DNA of 64,000 nucleotides from NCBI RefSeq assembly GCF_030014915.1, contig NZ_JAGIXS010000001.1, positions 1-64,000 of the forward strand, written 5' to 3'. The DNA comes from Pelomonas sp. V22 (GTDB taxonomy: Bacteria > Pseudomonadota > Gammaproteobacteria > Burkholderiales > Burkholderiaceae_C). The notes below the pieces were generated by a model, which did not search any database, had not been told where the DNA came from, and saw nothing but the letters and a program-made list of their open reading frames with translations. Each line of letters starts with the position of its first letter. Within the stretch, counting starts at the first letter, position 1. The translations under genes and the position numbers were made by a program. Below, in pieces: positions 45,996 through 56,210 of the stretch.

Positions 45996-46820
45996 ATGAA
46001 TGCCCTTCAATGGATACCGGTCGCCGGTGCCCACCTGCCCTGTGTGCTGCGCCGCCATCCCAACCCCAGCAAGTCGCCGCTGGTCTTCCTGCACGCCGGC
46101 GTCACGGACCATCGCCTGTGGCTCGCACAACTGCAGGCCTTCGGCGCCGAGCGCACCGTGCTGGCCTATGACCGGCGCGGCTATGGCGTTGCCGAGATCG
46201 AGACCGTGGGCCCGTTCTCGCACCTGCACGACCTCTGGGCCGTGATGGATGCGGCGGGCCTGCAGCATGCGGTGCTGGTCGGCTGTTCGCTCGGCGGGCG
46301 CCTCGCGCTGGAGGCGGCGCTGGACCGGCCCACCCGCGTGACTGGGCTCTTCCTGGTGGCGCCGGCCGTCAATGGCGCTCCCGTGCCCGAGCTGACCGAG
46401 GCCGAACAGCGGCTGGATGAGGCCATCGACGCCGCCGAGTTGTCCTGCGATTTCGACAAGACCAACGCGGCCCTGGCCGCCCTGTGGCTGGACGGCCCCA
46501 CCAGCCCGGCCGGCCGCGTGGACGGCGAGGCCCGCACCCTCTTCCTCGACATGGACGACTTGATGCTGCGCGCGCCCAAGCCCGGCCCGGCCATCGAGGC
46601 GCCGCCCAGCTGGCCGCAGCTGGAACGGGTGCAGGTGCCCACGCATCTGCTGTGGGGTGATCTGGACCTGGCCTATTTCTCCGAGCGTTGCGAGCAGATG
46701 GCCGCACGCATCCCCTGCGCACAGCGCACCCTGATGCCGGGTGTGGCCCACCTGCCCTCGCTGGAGGCGCCGGAGGCCTTCAATGCGGCGCTGGCGGACT
46801 TTTTGGCCGGGCTGCCCTGA
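45996..46820 (+). CDS. Alpha/beta hydrolase
   Basis: 274 residues from ATG 45996. Fold marks: LVFLHAGVTDHRLW, YDRRGYGV, nucleophile elbow VGCSLGGRLALE, acid in LLWGDLDLAY, catalytic His in GVAHLPSLEAPEAF. Resembles BioH/pimeloyl-type or 3-oxoadipate enol-lactonase relatives; substrate open. 40 bp before mutL. Confidence 0.88.
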   Translation: MNALQWIPVAGAHLPCVLRRHPNPSKSPLVFLHAGVTDHRLWLAQLQAFGAERTVLAYDRRGYGVAEIETVGPFSHLHDLWAVMDAAGLQHAVLVGCSLGGRLALEAALDRPTRVTGLFLVAPAVNGAPVPELTEAEQRLDEAIDAAELSCDFDKTNAALAALWLDGPTSPAGRVDGEARTLFLDMDDLMLRAPKPGPAIEAPPSWPQLERVQVPTHLLWGDLDLAYFSERCEQMAARIPCAQRTLMPGVAHLPSLEAPEAFNAALADFLAGLP

Positions 46821-46860
46821 CGGGCTCTGGGGATGACGCCGGCTTCCTACAATCCGGCCC

Positions 46861-48714
46861 ATGGATTTGTCGTCTTCCCCCGCCCCGCGCCGCGAGATCC
46901 GCGAACTCCCCGATGAACTGATCAGCCAGATCGCCGCCGGCGAGGTGGTCGAGCGCCCTGCCTCGGTGGTGCGCGAGCTGGTGGACAACGCGCTGGATGC
47001 CGGCGCCACCCAGATCCAGGTCAAGCTGATGGCCGGCGGCGTGCGTGCCATCGTCGTCGAGGACGATGGCCTCGGCATTCCGTCCGAAGAGCTGCCGCTG
47101 GCGCTGCGCCGGCATGCCACCAGCAAGATCCGCAACCTCGATGAACTGGAATCGGTCGGCACCATGGGCTTCCGGGGCGAGGCGCTGGCCGCCATCGCCT
47201 CGGTGTCAGAGATGGCCATTGCCAGCCGCAGCGAGGGCGCGGCCCATGCCCACCGCATCGACGCCCGCTCCGGCGAGCTGAACCCGGCGGCACGGGCGCG
47301 CGGCACCAGCGTGGAGGTGCGCGAGCTGTTCTTCAGCACGCCGGCACGCCGCAAGTTTTTGAAGACCGATGCCACCGAGCTAGCGCATTGCGTGGAGGCC
47401 GTGCGCCGCCATGCGCTGGCGCGGCCCGATGTGGGCTTTGCGGTCTGGCACGAGGGCAAGCTCGTGGAGCAATGGCGCGCCGGCACGGCCGAACAGCGCG
47501 TGGCCGATGTGCTGGGCGAGGAGTTCGTGGCCGAGAGCCGCCCGGTGGAAGGCGGCGCCGGCCCCTTGCGCATCCATGGCCGCGCCGGCCTGCCCGAGGC
47601 CTCGCGCAGCCGCGCCGACATGCAGTACGTCTACGTCAACGGCCGCTTCGTGCGCGACAAGCTGATCGCGCACGGCGTGCGCTCGGCCTATGAAGACGTG
47701 CTGCACGGCCACCGCCAGCCCTGCTACCTGCTGTTCCTCGAAATCGACCCCAGCCTCGTCGACGTGAACGTGCACCCGACCAAGATCGAGGTGCGCTTCC
47801 GCGATGGCCGCGAGCTGCACCAGCGCGTGCGCTATGCCGTGCAGGATGCGCTGGCGGTGTCGCGCGCGGCTGAGGCTCAAACCACGAATGCCATCCAGGC
47901 GGCCCAGCAGGCGACAGCGGAGGCACCCGGCTATCGCCCCTCGCCCGGCAATCCGCCGGCCTGGTTCGGCAACGCCCAGACGGCCGCCGAAGCGCCGGCC
48001 CCGGCCTACGTGCCCAGCTGGCGCAGCAACACCCAGGTCTCGCTGGGCCTGGCCGAAGCCCAGGCGCTCTATGCGCCGCAGACGCCACTGCCGGTCGCCT
48101 TTGCCGAGCCCAGCGCCCTGCCCGCGCATGACTGGCCACTGGGCCGCGCCGTGGCGCAGATCCAGGGCGTCTACATCCTGGCCGAGAACGCCCAGGGCCT
48201 GGTCATTGTCGACATGCATGCGGCCCATGAGCGCGTGGTCTACGAGCGGCTCAAGGCCTCGCTCGGCGCGGCCGCCATCGAGTCGCAGCCGCTGCTGATC
48301 CCGGTGACCTTCGCCGCCACGGCGCAGGAGATCGCCACGGCGGAAGCCCAGGCCGAGGGCCTGTTGCGGCTGGGTCTGGACGTGGCGCCGCTGTCCAGCA
48401 AGATGCTGGCCGTGCGCGCCCGCCCGGCTGCGCTGGCCGGTGGCGACGTGGTGGAGCTGACGCGCGGCGTGCTGGCCGAACTGGGCCAGTTCGATGCCAG
48501 CCAGGCCATCGAGCGGGCCCAGCACGAGATCCTCGCCACCATGGCCTGCCATGGCGCAGTGCGCGCCAACCGGCAACTGACGCTGGACGAAATGAACGCC
48601 CTCTTGCGCGACATGGAGCGCACCGAACGGGCCGACCAGTGCAACCACGGCCGGCCGACCTGGCGCCAGCTGACGATGAAGGAACTGGACGCCCTGTTCC
48701 TGCGGGGCCGCTGA
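46861..48714 (+). CDS. mutL: DNA mismatch repair protein MutL
   Basis: 617 residues. GHKL ATPase motifs: ELVDNALDAGATQ, VEDDGLGIP, TMGFRGEALAAI, RGTSVEVRELFFSTPARRKF. Pro/Ala-rich linker about 345-420. C-terminal dimerisation domain (GRAVAQIQGVYILAENAQGL, IVDMHAAHERVVYERLKA, ending CNHGRPTW). No endonuclease motif, as in E. coli-type MutL. Upstream of rluB-like and miaA. Confidence 0.95.
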   Translation: MDLSSSPAPRREIRELPDELISQIAAGEVVERPASVVRELVDNALDAGATQIQVKLMAGGVRAIVVEDDGLGIPSEELPLALRRHATSKIRNLDELESVGTMGFRGEALAAIASVSEMAIASRSEGAAHAHRIDARSGELNPAARARGTSVEVRELFFSTPARRKFLKTDATELAHCVEAVRRHALARPDVGFAVWHEGKLVEQWRAGTAEQRVADVLGEEFVAESRPVEGGAGPLRIHGRAGLPEASRSRADMQYVYVNGRFVRDKLIAHGVRSAYEDVLHGHRQPCYLLFLEIDPSLVDVNVHPTKIEVRFRDGRELHQRVRYAVQDALAVSRAAEAQTTNAIQAAQQATAEAPGYRPSPGNPPAWFGNAQTAAEAPAPAYVPSWRSNTQVSLGLAEAQALYAPQTPLPVAFAEPSALPAHDWPLGRAVAQIQGVYILAENAQGLVIVDMHAAHERVVYERLKASLGAAAIESQPLLIPVTFAATAQEIATAEAQAEGLLRLGLDVAPLSSKMLAVRARPAALAGGDVVELTRGVLAELGQFDASQAIERAQHEILATMACHGAVRANRQLTLDEMNALLRDMERTERADQCNHGRPTWRQLTMKELDALFLRGR

Positions 48715-48756
48715 AGGCTCGCTTGATGGTCCAATAGCGTCCTAGCGAAAGTACCC

Positions 48757-50154
48757 ATGGCCACCCTGAAACTGAACAAGAAGCCCGCCCCGCGCAAGAC
48801 CACGGCGGACGGCGAGAAGCGCGCCCCGCTGCGCGGCAAGGGCGTGTCGCGCCCGCGCCAGACCCTCGAGCAGGTGCAGGCCGAGCGAAAGGCTTTCGAG
48901 CAGCGCCGCGCCGAAGAACGCGGCCCCAGCGAAGAACGCGGCCCGGCCCGCCCAGCTCGGCCAGCTCGTCCCGCAGCCCCCGGCGAGCGCCCGGCGCGTT
49001 CGGGTGACAGGCCGGCCAAGCCTTCCGGTGGTTTCCGCCGTGAAGAGCAGCAAGGCCAGCAGCGCAATGAAGGCCGTGCGCTGCCGCGTGGCGAAGGGCG
49101 CCCGGCACCGCGCGGTGAAGGCCGGCCCGCACCACGTGGCGAGGGTCGCGCCGCCCCGAGGCAAGACAGCCGCCCACAGCGCAGCGATGAGCGCCCGCCA
49201 CGCCAATCTGACCGCAATGATCGCGATGACCGTGGTGGTTTCCGTGGCGGTGACCGCAACGAAGGCCAGTTCAACCGTGACGATGCCCCGCCACCGCGCC
49301 GCGATCAGCGCCGCAACACCGGCCCGCGCTTCGATCAACCCTACGGCCAGCAAGCGCCGCAGCCGCGTCAGCGCCGCGAACCCGTCGAACCGCCGCCCGA
49401 GGGCGAACGCCTGTCCAAGCGCATGGGCGAGCTGGGCATCGCCTCGCGCCGTGAGGCCGACGAGTGGATCGAAGCCGGCTGGGTGCGCGTGGACGGCAAG
49501 ATGGCCCACCTCGGCCAGCGCGTGCTGCCCGACGCCAAGATTGAGGTCGACGACGCTGCCCATCAGCAGCAGGCGACCCGCGTGACCATCCTGCTGCACA
49601 AGCCCATCGGCTATGTGTCAGGCCAAGCTGAGGATGGCTATGAGCCGGCGGCCGTGCTGATCAAGCAGGACACGCACTGGGGCGAAGACACCTCGGGCAT
49701 CAAGTTCCATCCAGGCCAGTTGCGCGGCCTCGCGCCCGCCGGCCGCCTGGACATCGACTCCACCGGCCTGCTCGTGCTGACGCAGGACGGCCGCGTGGCC
49801 AAGGCCCTGATCGGCGAGGACTCGTTGGTCGAGAAGGAGTACCTCGTGCGCGTCGAGTACGTCGGCCGCAATGGCGTCAAGAGCGACGAAGGCTTCACCG
49901 AGCAAGACCTGGCCCTGCTGCGCCATGGCCTGGAGCTCGATGGCGTGCAGCTGAAGCCGGCCAACGTCAGCTGGGCCAATGAGGACCAACTGCGCTTCGT
50001 GCTGCGCGAGGGCCGCAAGCGCCAGATCCGCCGCATGTGCGAACTGGTCGGACTCAAGGTGGTGGGCTTGAAGCGCGTGCGCATCGGCCGCATTCCGTTG
50101 GGTAAATTGCCGGTGGGTGAATGGCGCTACCTGACACCCTGGGAACGCTTCTGA
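48757..50154 (+). CDS. rluB: RluB/RsuA-type rRNA pseudouridine synthase with Arg-rich N-terminus
   Basis: 465 residues. Residues 1 to about 215 are low complexity, rich in Arg/Gly/Pro/Glu, with tandem RGEGRPAP units (near 110-130). S4 RNA-binding domain at about 220-265 ([20 protein letters not shown]). Synthase domain with [17 protein letters not shown] (catalytic Asp). Probably modifies 23S rRNA like RluB; basic tail may aid RNA binding. Stop overlaps miaA start (TGATG). Confidence 0.88.
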   Translation: MATLKLNKKPAPRKTTADGEKRAPLRGKGVSRPRQTLEQVQAERKAFEQRRAEERGPSEERGPARPARPARPAAPGERPARSGDRPAKPSGGFRREEQQGQQRNEGRALPRGEGRPAPRGEGRPAPRGEGRAAPRQDSRPQRSDERPPRQSDRNDRDDRGGFRGGDRNEGQFNRDDAPPPRRDQRRNTGPRFDQPYGQQAPQPRQRREPVEPPPEGERLSKRMGELGIASRREADEWIEAGWVRVDGKMAHLGQRVLPDAKIEVDDAAHQQQATRVTILLHKPIGYVSGQAEDGYEPAAVLIKQDTHWGEDTSGIKFHPGQLRGLAPAGRLDIDSTGLLVLTQDGRVAKALIGEDSLVEKEYLVRVEYVGRNGVKSDEGFTEQDLALLRHGLELDGVQLKPANVSWANEDQLRFVLREGRKRQIRRMCELVGLKVVGLKRVRIGRIPLGKLPVGEWRYLTPWERF

Positions 50155-51074
50155 TGATGCAGCCGGTTTGTCTTGCCGGGCCGACCGGCACCGGCAAGAC
50201 CGCTGCCGCGCTGAAGATTGCGGAGTACCTGCCGGTCGAGATCATCAGCGTCGATTCGGCCCTGGTCTACCGAGGCATGGACATTGGCACGGCCAAGCCG
50301 AGCAAGGCCGAGCTGGCGGCGGTGCCGCACCACTTGATCGACATCCTCGATCCGCTCGAGTCTTACTCGGCCGCCGAGTTCGCCAGCAGCGCCCAGCAAC
50401 TGGCGGAAGAGATCCTGGCGCGCGGCAAGCTGCCGCTGCTGGTCGGCGGCACCATGCTGTATTTCAAGGCCTTGTTCGACGGGCTCTCGGCCCTGCCGCA
50501 GGCCGATGCCGAGCTGCGCGCGCAACTGGATGCCGAGGCCGAGCAGATCGGCTGGCCGGCCATGCATGCCAAGCTTGCCACTATCGACCCAGAGACGGCA
50601 GCCCGCCTCGCGCCGAACGATTCGCAGCGCATCCAGCGCGCGCTCGAGGTCTGGCACCTGAGCGGCAAGACCCTGTCGCAGCTGCATGCGGAGCCGCAGC
50701 GCAGCAGCGGCGTCGATTGGCCCCTGCTCTCGCTGGAGCCGCAGGACCGTGCCTGGCTGCACCAGCGGCTGGACCAGCGCTTCCAGCAGATGCTGGACCA
50801 GGGCCTGATCGATGAGGTGAAGGCGCTGCGCGCGCGGGGCGATCTGTCGCCGGACCTGCCCTCGATGCGCTGCGTGGGCTACCGCCAGACCTGGGAGGCA
50901 CTGGACAGCGGCGATTTCAAGCATCTGGTCGAACGCGGCAGTGCCGCCACGCGCCAGCTGGCCAAGCGACAGATCACCTGGCTGCGCAGCATGCCGCAGC
51001 GCCAGGTGGTCGACTGCCAGCATCCGGACGCGGCCCTGCATGTGCTGGCCGCGCTGCAAAAAGCCCTGCGATGA
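50154..51074 (+). CDS. miaA: tRNA dimethylallyltransferase
   Basis: 306 residues from ATG 50154. P-loop [33 protein letters not shown]; then [18 protein letters not shown] and [14 protein letters not shown]. Adds isopentenyl group to A37 of tRNAs reading UNN codons. Overlaps the ABC gene by four bases. Confidence 0.95.
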   Translation: MMQPVCLAGPTGTGKTAAALKIAEYLPVEIISVDSALVYRGMDIGTAKPSKAELAAVPHHLIDILDPLESYSAAEFASSAQQLAEEILARGKLPLLVGGTMLYFKALFDGLSALPQADAELRAQLDAEAEQIGWPAMHAKLATIDPETAARLAPNDSQRIQRALEVWHLSGKTLSQLHAEPQRSSGVDWPLLSLEPQDRAWLHQRLDQRFQQMLDQGLIDEVKALRARGDLSPDLPSMRCVGYRQTWEALDSGDFKHLVERGSAATRQLAKRQITWLRSMPQRQVVDCQHPDAALHVLAALQKALR

Positions 51075-51730
51075 GCGCCATGCTGGAGGCCCGCAAGCTC
51101 GCCAAGCGCTACGGCGACAGCACCGTGTTCAGCGGCCTGTCGCTGAACCTGGCGCCGGGCGAGCTGGTGGCCTTGCTTGGCGAATCCGGCTGCGGCAAAT
51201 CCACCTTCCTGAACTGCCTGGCCGGGTTGGACCGCCCCGACGAGGGCCAGGTCTTGCTCGAAGGGCAGGACATCCATGCGCTCGCCGAGGCGGCCCAGGC
51301 GCGGCTGCGGCGCGAACGCCTCGGCTTCGTGTTCCAGGCCTTCCATGTGCTGCCGCACCTGGACGTGGCCGGCAATGTGGGCCTGCCGCTGCTCTTGCAG
51401 GGCCGTGAAGACGCGGCCCGCGTGACCGAAATGCTGGAGGCTGTGGGCTTGGTCGACCTTGCTGCACGCATGCCGCGCCAGCTCTCCGGCGGCCAGCTGC
51501 AGCGTGTGGCCATCGCCCGCGCCCTGGTCCACAAGCCGGCCCTGGTGCTGGCCGATGAACCCACCGGCAACCTGGACCCTCGCCATGCCGACGGTGTGCT
51601 GGAGCTCTTGCGCCAGCAATGCCGCGAGCAAGGTGCGGCCTGCCTGCTGGTGACGCATTCGGAGCGCGCCGCTGCGCTGGCTGACCGCCGCCTGCACCTC
51701 GGCGAGGCCGGCCTGGAAGCCCTGCCATGA
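51071..51730 (+). CDS. ABC transporter ATPase, LolD/MacB type
   Basis: 219 residues. Walker [10 protein letters not shown]-loop VFQAFHVL, signature [16 protein letters not shown], Walker [14 protein letters not shown]-loop LVTHSE. Works with the FtsX-type permease just downstream (4-base overlap). Confidence 0.93.
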   Translation: MSAMLEARKLAKRYGDSTVFSGLSLNLAPGELVALLGESGCGKSTFLNCLAGLDRPDEGQVLLEGQDIHALAEAAQARLRRERLGFVFQAFHVLPHLDVAGNVGLPLLLQGREDAARVTEMLEAVGLVDLAARMPRQLSGGQLQRVAIARALVHKPALVLADEPTGNLDPRHADGVLELLRQQCREQGAACLLVTHSERAAALADRRLHLGEAGLEALP

Positions 51731-54222
51731 CGGGGTTGCGCTGGCTGCGACGCCTCTCGCTGCCGGCGCTGCGCCACCAGGCCGGACGCCAGTTGCTGGC
51801 CCTGGTGGCCGTGATGCTGGGCGTGGCCCTGCCCTATGCCGTCCACCTGATCAATGCAGCCGCACTTGGTGAATTCGCGGCGGCCGCCCGCAGCGTCGAA
51901 GGCCAGCCCGACCTGGTGCTGAGCCGCGATGGCGGCACGCTGGACCTGGCCTTGTTCGAGCGCATCGCCGCGCGGCCCGAGGTGCTGCAGGCCGCGCCGC
52001 AGATCGAGGCCAGCGTGCAGATGCGCCGAGCCGACGGTCAGGTTCGCAGCCTGCGCCTGCTGGGCATCGACGCCCTGGCCGCCACCGGCTTGAGCCCCGA
52101 CCTGCTGGCCCGGCCGCTGAAGACCGAATCGCCCTTGCAGCTGTGGCTGGACCCGCAGCGCCTGCATCTGAACCGCGCTGCCGCCCTGTGGCTCGGTGAG
52201 CAGCAGGCGCTGATCGAGCTGCGCCATCCACAAGGCTCGCAGTTGCAGACCACCCGCCTGCAGCGCGGCGGTGAAGTAGCAGCCGGCGGTCCGCCGCTGG
52301 CGGTGATCGACATCGCCGGCGCCCAGGCCCTGCTCGGCCGCACCACGCTGGACCGGATCGCCCTGCGCTTGCAGAGCGGCGTGACAGCAGCGCAATTCCT
52401 GGCCAGTGCCGCGCTGCCGGACGCCGTGCACGCAGCGCCACCCGTTGACGCCGACGCCCGACTCTCCAGCCTCACGCAGGCCTACCGCGTGAACCTCGGC
52501 GTGCTGTCCCTGATGGCGCTGTTCACCGGCAGCTTCCTCGTGTTCGCGGTGGTCTCGCTGTCGGTGGCCCAGCGCCAGCCGCAGCTGGCCTTGCTGGGCG
52601 TGCTGGGCCTCTCGGGCCGAGAGCGCGCCGGCCTCGTGATGGCCGAGGCGACGCTGCTGGGCCTCGTCGGCAGCAGTCTCGGCCTGCTGCTTGGCTGGCT
52701 GTTGCATGGCGTGGTGCTGAAGCTGCTGGGCGGCGATTTCGGTGCGGCCCTGGGCATCAGCCAGGTCGCTTCTGCGTCGCTGGAGCCGCTGCCGCTGCTG
52801 GGCTTTGGCGCTCTGGGCTTGCTGGTCTGCCTGCTGGCCGCAGCGGCGCCAGCCCTCGCGGTGCGCGAGATGCCGGTGGCCCAGGTGCTCAAGGGCCTGG
52901 GCGGCACCTCGCTGCGGCGCTGGCCGGCCTGGCTCGGCCCCGGTCTGCTGCTGGCGGCCCTGCCGCTGGCGCTGGCACCGGCCTGGCAGGAACTGTCTCT
53001 CGGCGCCTATGCCGCCATGCTGTGCCTGCTGCTCGGTGGCATGCTGAGCCTGCCGCAGGCCTTGTCGCTGCTGCTGAAGCGCCAGCGCGGCACGGCCCTC
53101 GCGCGGCTGGCGCGTGCGCGGCTGCGCGAGCACAGTGGCGATGCCTTGCAGACGCTGTCGGGCGTGCTGGTGGCACTGGCCCTGTCGGTGGCCATGCTGG
53201 TGATGGTGGGCAGCTTCCGCGAGTCGCTGCAGCAATGGCTCACGCAGATGCTGCCGGCCGAGATGTACCTGCGCAGCGGCATCCGGGGCGGCGCGCCGCT
53301 GCCGCCGGCCTTCGTCGAGGCTGTGCAGCAAAGCCCGCTGTTCGAGCGCACCGCCCAGCAACGCACGGCCAAGGCCTGGCTGGCCGAAGCGGCAGCGAAC
53401 GGGCAGGAACTGGCCTTGCTGGCGCGCGAGTTCGACCCGGGCCATCTGCCCCTGGTCGACCCGGCGGTGGCGACCCAGGGCCCGGCCTTCTTCATCAATG
53501 AGGCGATGCGCGACAGCCTGCGGCTGCAGCCTGGTCAAGGCCTGAGTCTGCGGCTCGCGGGCGGCGCCCGTCTCGATGGCCAGGTGGCCGGCGTCTGGCG
53601 CGACTACAGCCGCCAGAGCCCGGCCCTGCTGCTGGCCCTGGCCGACTACCGCCGTGCCAGTGGCGAGGCGGCAGTCAGCGAATTGCTGCTGTGGCCCAAG
53701 GCCGGAGCAGAGGGCGTGGTGAAGCAGCTGCGGGCGCTCGCGGCGGAGCCCGACGACATCGAGGTCGCCAGCGCCGAGGACCTGCGCACGCTCTCGCTGC
53801 GCATCTTCGATCGCAGCTTTGTGCTGACCCATGGCCTGCAGGCCGTGGCCCTGGCGATCGGCCTGTTCGGCATCGCCGCCAGCCAGTCAGCGCAGACGCT
53901 GGCGCGGCGGCGTGAGTTCGGCCTTTTGCGGCATCTGGGCCTGTCGCGCAGCGATGTGCTGGGCCTGCTCTTGCGCGAAGCGGGCTTGCTGGCCGCCTGC
54001 GGCCTGCTGCTTGGGCTGGTACTCGGCCTGCTGATCAGCGCGGTGCTCGTGTGGGTGCTGAACCCGCAGAGCTTCCACTGGAGCATGGAGATGCACATCC
54101 CCTGGCTGCGCCTCGCAGGCCTGCTGGCGGCGGTGTTCGTCACCGCCGTCGCGGCCGCGCTGCTGGCGGGGCGCCAGGCCCTGTCGGTCGATGCGGTGCA
54201 GTCGGTAAAGGAGGACTGGTGA
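51727..54222 (+). CDS. FtsX-like ABC permease
   Basis: 831 residues with a long FtsX-type arrangement: transmembrane helix near 25-45, large periplasmic domain, three helices near 255-345, a second set near 390-425 and 475-495, another periplasmic domain, and three at about 695-820. It resembles AttF/AttG or YbbP permeases fused in one chain. Expected to extract or export a lipid-linked or lipoprotein substrate. Confidence 0.88.
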   Translation: MTGLRWLRRLSLPALRHQAGRQLLALVAVMLGVALPYAVHLINAAALGEFAAAARSVEGQPDLVLSRDGGTLDLALFERIAARPEVLQAAPQIEASVQMRRADGQVRSLRLLGIDALAATGLSPDLLARPLKTESPLQLWLDPQRLHLNRAAALWLGEQQALIELRHPQGSQLQTTRLQRGGEVAAGGPPLAVIDIAGAQALLGRTTLDRIALRLQSGVTAAQFLASAALPDAVHAAPPVDADARLSSLTQAYRVNLGVLSLMALFTGSFLVFAVVSLSVAQRQPQLALLGVLGLSGRERAGLVMAEATLLGLVGSSLGLLLGWLLHGVVLKLLGGDFGAALGISQVASASLEPLPLLGFGALGLLVCLLAAAAPALAVREMPVAQVLKGLGGTSLRRWPAWLGPGLLLAALPLALAPAWQELSLGAYAAMLCLLLGGMLSLPQALSLLLKRQRGTALARLARARLREHSGDALQTLSGVLVALALSVAMLVMVGSFRESLQQWLTQMLPAEMYLRSGIRGGAPLPPAFVEAVQQSPLFERTAQQRTAKAWLAEAAANGQELALLAREFDPGHLPLVDPAVATQGPAFFINEAMRDSLRLQPGQGLSLRLAGGARLDGQVAGVWRDYSRQSPALLLALADYRRASGEAAVSELLLWPKAGAEGVVKQLRALAAEPDDIEVASAEDLRTLSLRIFDRSFVLTHGLQAVALAIGLFGIAASQSAQTLARRREFGLLRHLGLSRSDVLGLLLREAGLLAACGLLLGLVLGLLISAVLVWVLNPQSFHWSMEMHIPWLRLAGLLAAVFVTAVAAALLAGRQALSVDAVQSVKEDW

Positions 54223-55274
54223 TGATGAAGATCGGCCGCCGCGCGCTCCTGCTCGCCGCCTTGCCGGGCCCGACTACCGCCCTTGCCGCCGCCGGTCTGC
54301 AGTTCCCGCGCGACCACGGCTCACATCCAGGCGAAGCCATCGAATGGTGGTACCTCACCGGCCTGATCGGTGCTGACGCGAAGCGGCCCGACTACGGCTA
54401 TCAGCTGACCTTCTTCAGTCTGCGCGGGCCGGTGCACGGCGAGCATCCGAGCCCCTTCGCCGCGCGTCAACTGCTGCTGGCCCATGCCGCGCTGAGCGAC
54501 ATCAGGGGCCAGCGGCTGCACCACGACCAGCGGCTGGCGCGGGTGGGCTTCGAGCATGCGCGGGCGGCGGAAGGCGACAGCGATCTGCGGCTGTCCGACT
54601 GGACGCTGAAGCGCACCGAGCAAGGCTATGTTGCGGCCATTGCAAGCAGCACGGCCGGCTTTGCGCTGGAGCTGGCTTTGCAGACCACGCAAGCACCCTT
54701 GCAGCAGGGCGAGCAGGGCCTGTCGCGCAAATCGGCTGCAACCTTCAGCCACTACTACAGCCAGGTTCAGCTGCAGACCCGCGCCCGCTTGCAGATCGAT
54801 GGCCGTCCTCTGCAACTGCGGGGCCGCTCCTGGCTGGACCACGAATGGAGTGGCCAGTTGCTGCCGCCCGAGGCCGAGGGCTGGGATTGGCTGGGCATCA
54901 ACCTGGACAATGGCGGCGCCCTCACCGCCTTCCGCCTGCGTCGGGCCGATGGCAGCACGCTGTGGACCGGCGGCAGCTGGCGCAAGCCCGATGGCAGCCT
55001 GCGCACGTTCGCCAATGGCGAGCTGGCCTTCGAGCCGCAGCGCCGCTGGCGCAGCGAGCTCAGCAGCGCGCAGTACCCGGTGCAATGGCGGATCAAGAGC
55101 CCGCTTGGCGAGTTGCAGCTGGCGGCGCTGTTCGACGCGCAGGAGGTCGATGCCCGGCGCAGCACCGGCATGGCCTACTGGGAAGGTGTGGCCAGGCTGA
55201 GTGACAGCCGTGGCCAGCAGATCGGCTTGGGCTACCTGGAGATGACCGGCTACGCCGGCAAGATGCAGCTCTAG
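54222..55274 (+). CDS. AttH/CrtC-like lipocalin-fold protein
   Basis: 350 residues from ATG 54222, with AAGGAGG seven bases upstream and TGATG overlap with the permease stop. Tat-like signal (GRRALLLAALPGPTTALAAA). Motifs of the AttH/carotenoid 1,2-hydratase family: EAIEWWYLTGLIGA, YGYQLTFFSLR, RSWLDHEWSG, WDWLGINLDNGGALTAFRLR, YLEMTGYAGKM. These proteins are usually the periplasmic partner of an ABC exporter like this. Carotenoid hydratase activity is unlikely without crt genes. Confidence 0.87.
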   Translation: MMKIGRRALLLAALPGPTTALAAAGLQFPRDHGSHPGEAIEWWYLTGLIGADAKRPDYGYQLTFFSLRGPVHGEHPSPFAARQLLLAHAALSDIRGQRLHHDQRLARVGFEHARAAEGDSDLRLSDWTLKRTEQGYVAAIASSTAGFALELALQTTQAPLQQGEQGLSRKSAATFSHYYSQVQLQTRARLQIDGRPLQLRGRSWLDHEWSGQLLPPEAEGWDWLGINLDNGGALTAFRLRRADGSTLWTGGSWRKPDGSLRTFANGELAFEPQRRWRSELSSAQYPVQWRIKSPLGELQLAALFDAQEVDARRSTGMAYWEGVARLSDSRGQQIGLGYLEMTGYAGKMQL

Positions 55275-55280
55275 GGGCCG

Positions 55281-56102
55281 CTACAGCTTGCTCTGCGGCT
55301 TGCTGACGCGCGGCCGCGAAGGCAGCAGCTGTGCGTCGGCCCGCACGCAGTTGCGGCCCGCAGCGAGCGCCTCGCGCAAGGCGGCCTCGGTGGCCTGCAC
55401 CAGCTGCTGCAGGGCTGCATGCTCTTCCTGCAAGGCCGCCACGCCGAGGCTGGCCGTGCATTGCAGGATCTGGCCCTGCCATTCGAAGCCCAGGCGCTCG
55501 GCGCGTTCGCGCAGCCGGTCGGCCACATCGAGGGCGCCCAGCGGGTCGGTGTCGGGTAACAACAGGATGAACCGGTCGTCGTCGAAGCGGGCCAGCAGGT
55601 CGGGCTGGCGCAGCTGGGCCTGGGCGCTTTCGGCCAGGGCGCGCAGCAGCAGCTCGCCGCAGCGCTGGCCGAAGCGATTCTGGATCTGGGCGAAATGATC
55701 GAGCTGCAAGAGCACCAGGGCGCAAGGCCGCTGATAGCGCCGCGCGGCTGACAGCTCGCGCTCGGCGGCATGCAGGAAATGCCGGCGGTCGCAGACGCCG
55801 GTGGCCGGGTCCAGCGTGCCCTGGCGGCCGAGCAGGCGCAGCGCACGGTCCAGCGGGTCGGCCAGGCCCAGCAGCAGCGCGCTGGCCGCAGCGGCGCAGA
55901 TCAGCGAACCCACGCTGCCAAGCAACAAGGCTGTGCCCGGCGCGACGCCCAGCGGCACGCTCATCAAGAGGGTCAGGAGCAGGCCCGGCAGCCACAGCGC
56001 GGCGAATAGGCCGGCCCAGACCAAGGTGGCGCCATGGCGGCGCCGCAGTTCGGCCAGCTGTTGCAGCCAGCGCGGATGGTCGGGCGTGAGGTGGGACGAC
56101 AT
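55281..56102 (-). CDS. Membrane GGDEF-domain protein with altered active site
   Basis: 273 residues. Two hydrophobic helices at about 28-50 and 55-80, then a GGDEF domain from about 95. The signature reads D174-D-D-R-F178 instead of GG[DE]EF. Earlier metal Asp region is LLQLDHFAQIQNRFG. The two Gly needed for GTP binding and the catalytic Glu are missing, so diguanylate cyclase activity is doubtful; it might bind nucleotide or act as a scaffold. Confidence 0.85.
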   Translation of the reverse strand: MSSHLTPDHPRWLQQLAELRRRHGATLVWAGLFAALWLPGLLLTLLMSVPLGVAPGTALLLGSVGSLICAAAASALLLGLADPLDRALRLLGRQGTLDPATGVCDRRHFLHAAERELSAARRYQRPCALVLLQLDHFAQIQNRFGQRCGELLLRALAESAQAQLRQPDLLARFDDDRFILLLPDTDPLGALDVADRLRERAERLGFEWQGQILQCTASLGVAALQEEHAALQQLVQATEAALREALAAGRNCVRADAQLLPSRPRVSKPQSKL

Positions 56103-56143
56103 GGTGGCGCGTGACCCTGGGGTACGCGCCTATTCAAACACAA

Positions 56144-56169
56144 TGCGGGCCGCTGGAAAGCAGCCCGCA
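56144..56169 (-). terminator. Probable terminator of the emr efflux operon
   Basis: TGCGGGC/GCCCGCA stem, 7 bp, read on the minus strand after the emrB stop and followed by a T-rich TTGTGTTTG. It lies between emrB and the GGDEF gene, which run in the same direction. Confidence 0.45.
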
Positions 56170-56177
56170 CCCCTTAT

Positions 56178-56200
56178 ATCGGTGACACCGTGTGACCGAT
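56178..56200. other. Imperfect 23-bp palindrome
   Basis: ATCGGT and ACCGAT arms with partly symmetric centre (GACACCGTGTG). Located between emrB and the GGDEF gene. Could be an operator for the latter or part of the terminator structure. Confidence 0.3.
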
Positions 56201-56210
56201 GGTCGCGGCT

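Noticed and set aside
51109-53832. 907-residue minus-strand frame opposite the ABC genes
   Set aside because: Gln/Arg/His-rich shadow frame; the plus strand carries clear ABC motifs.
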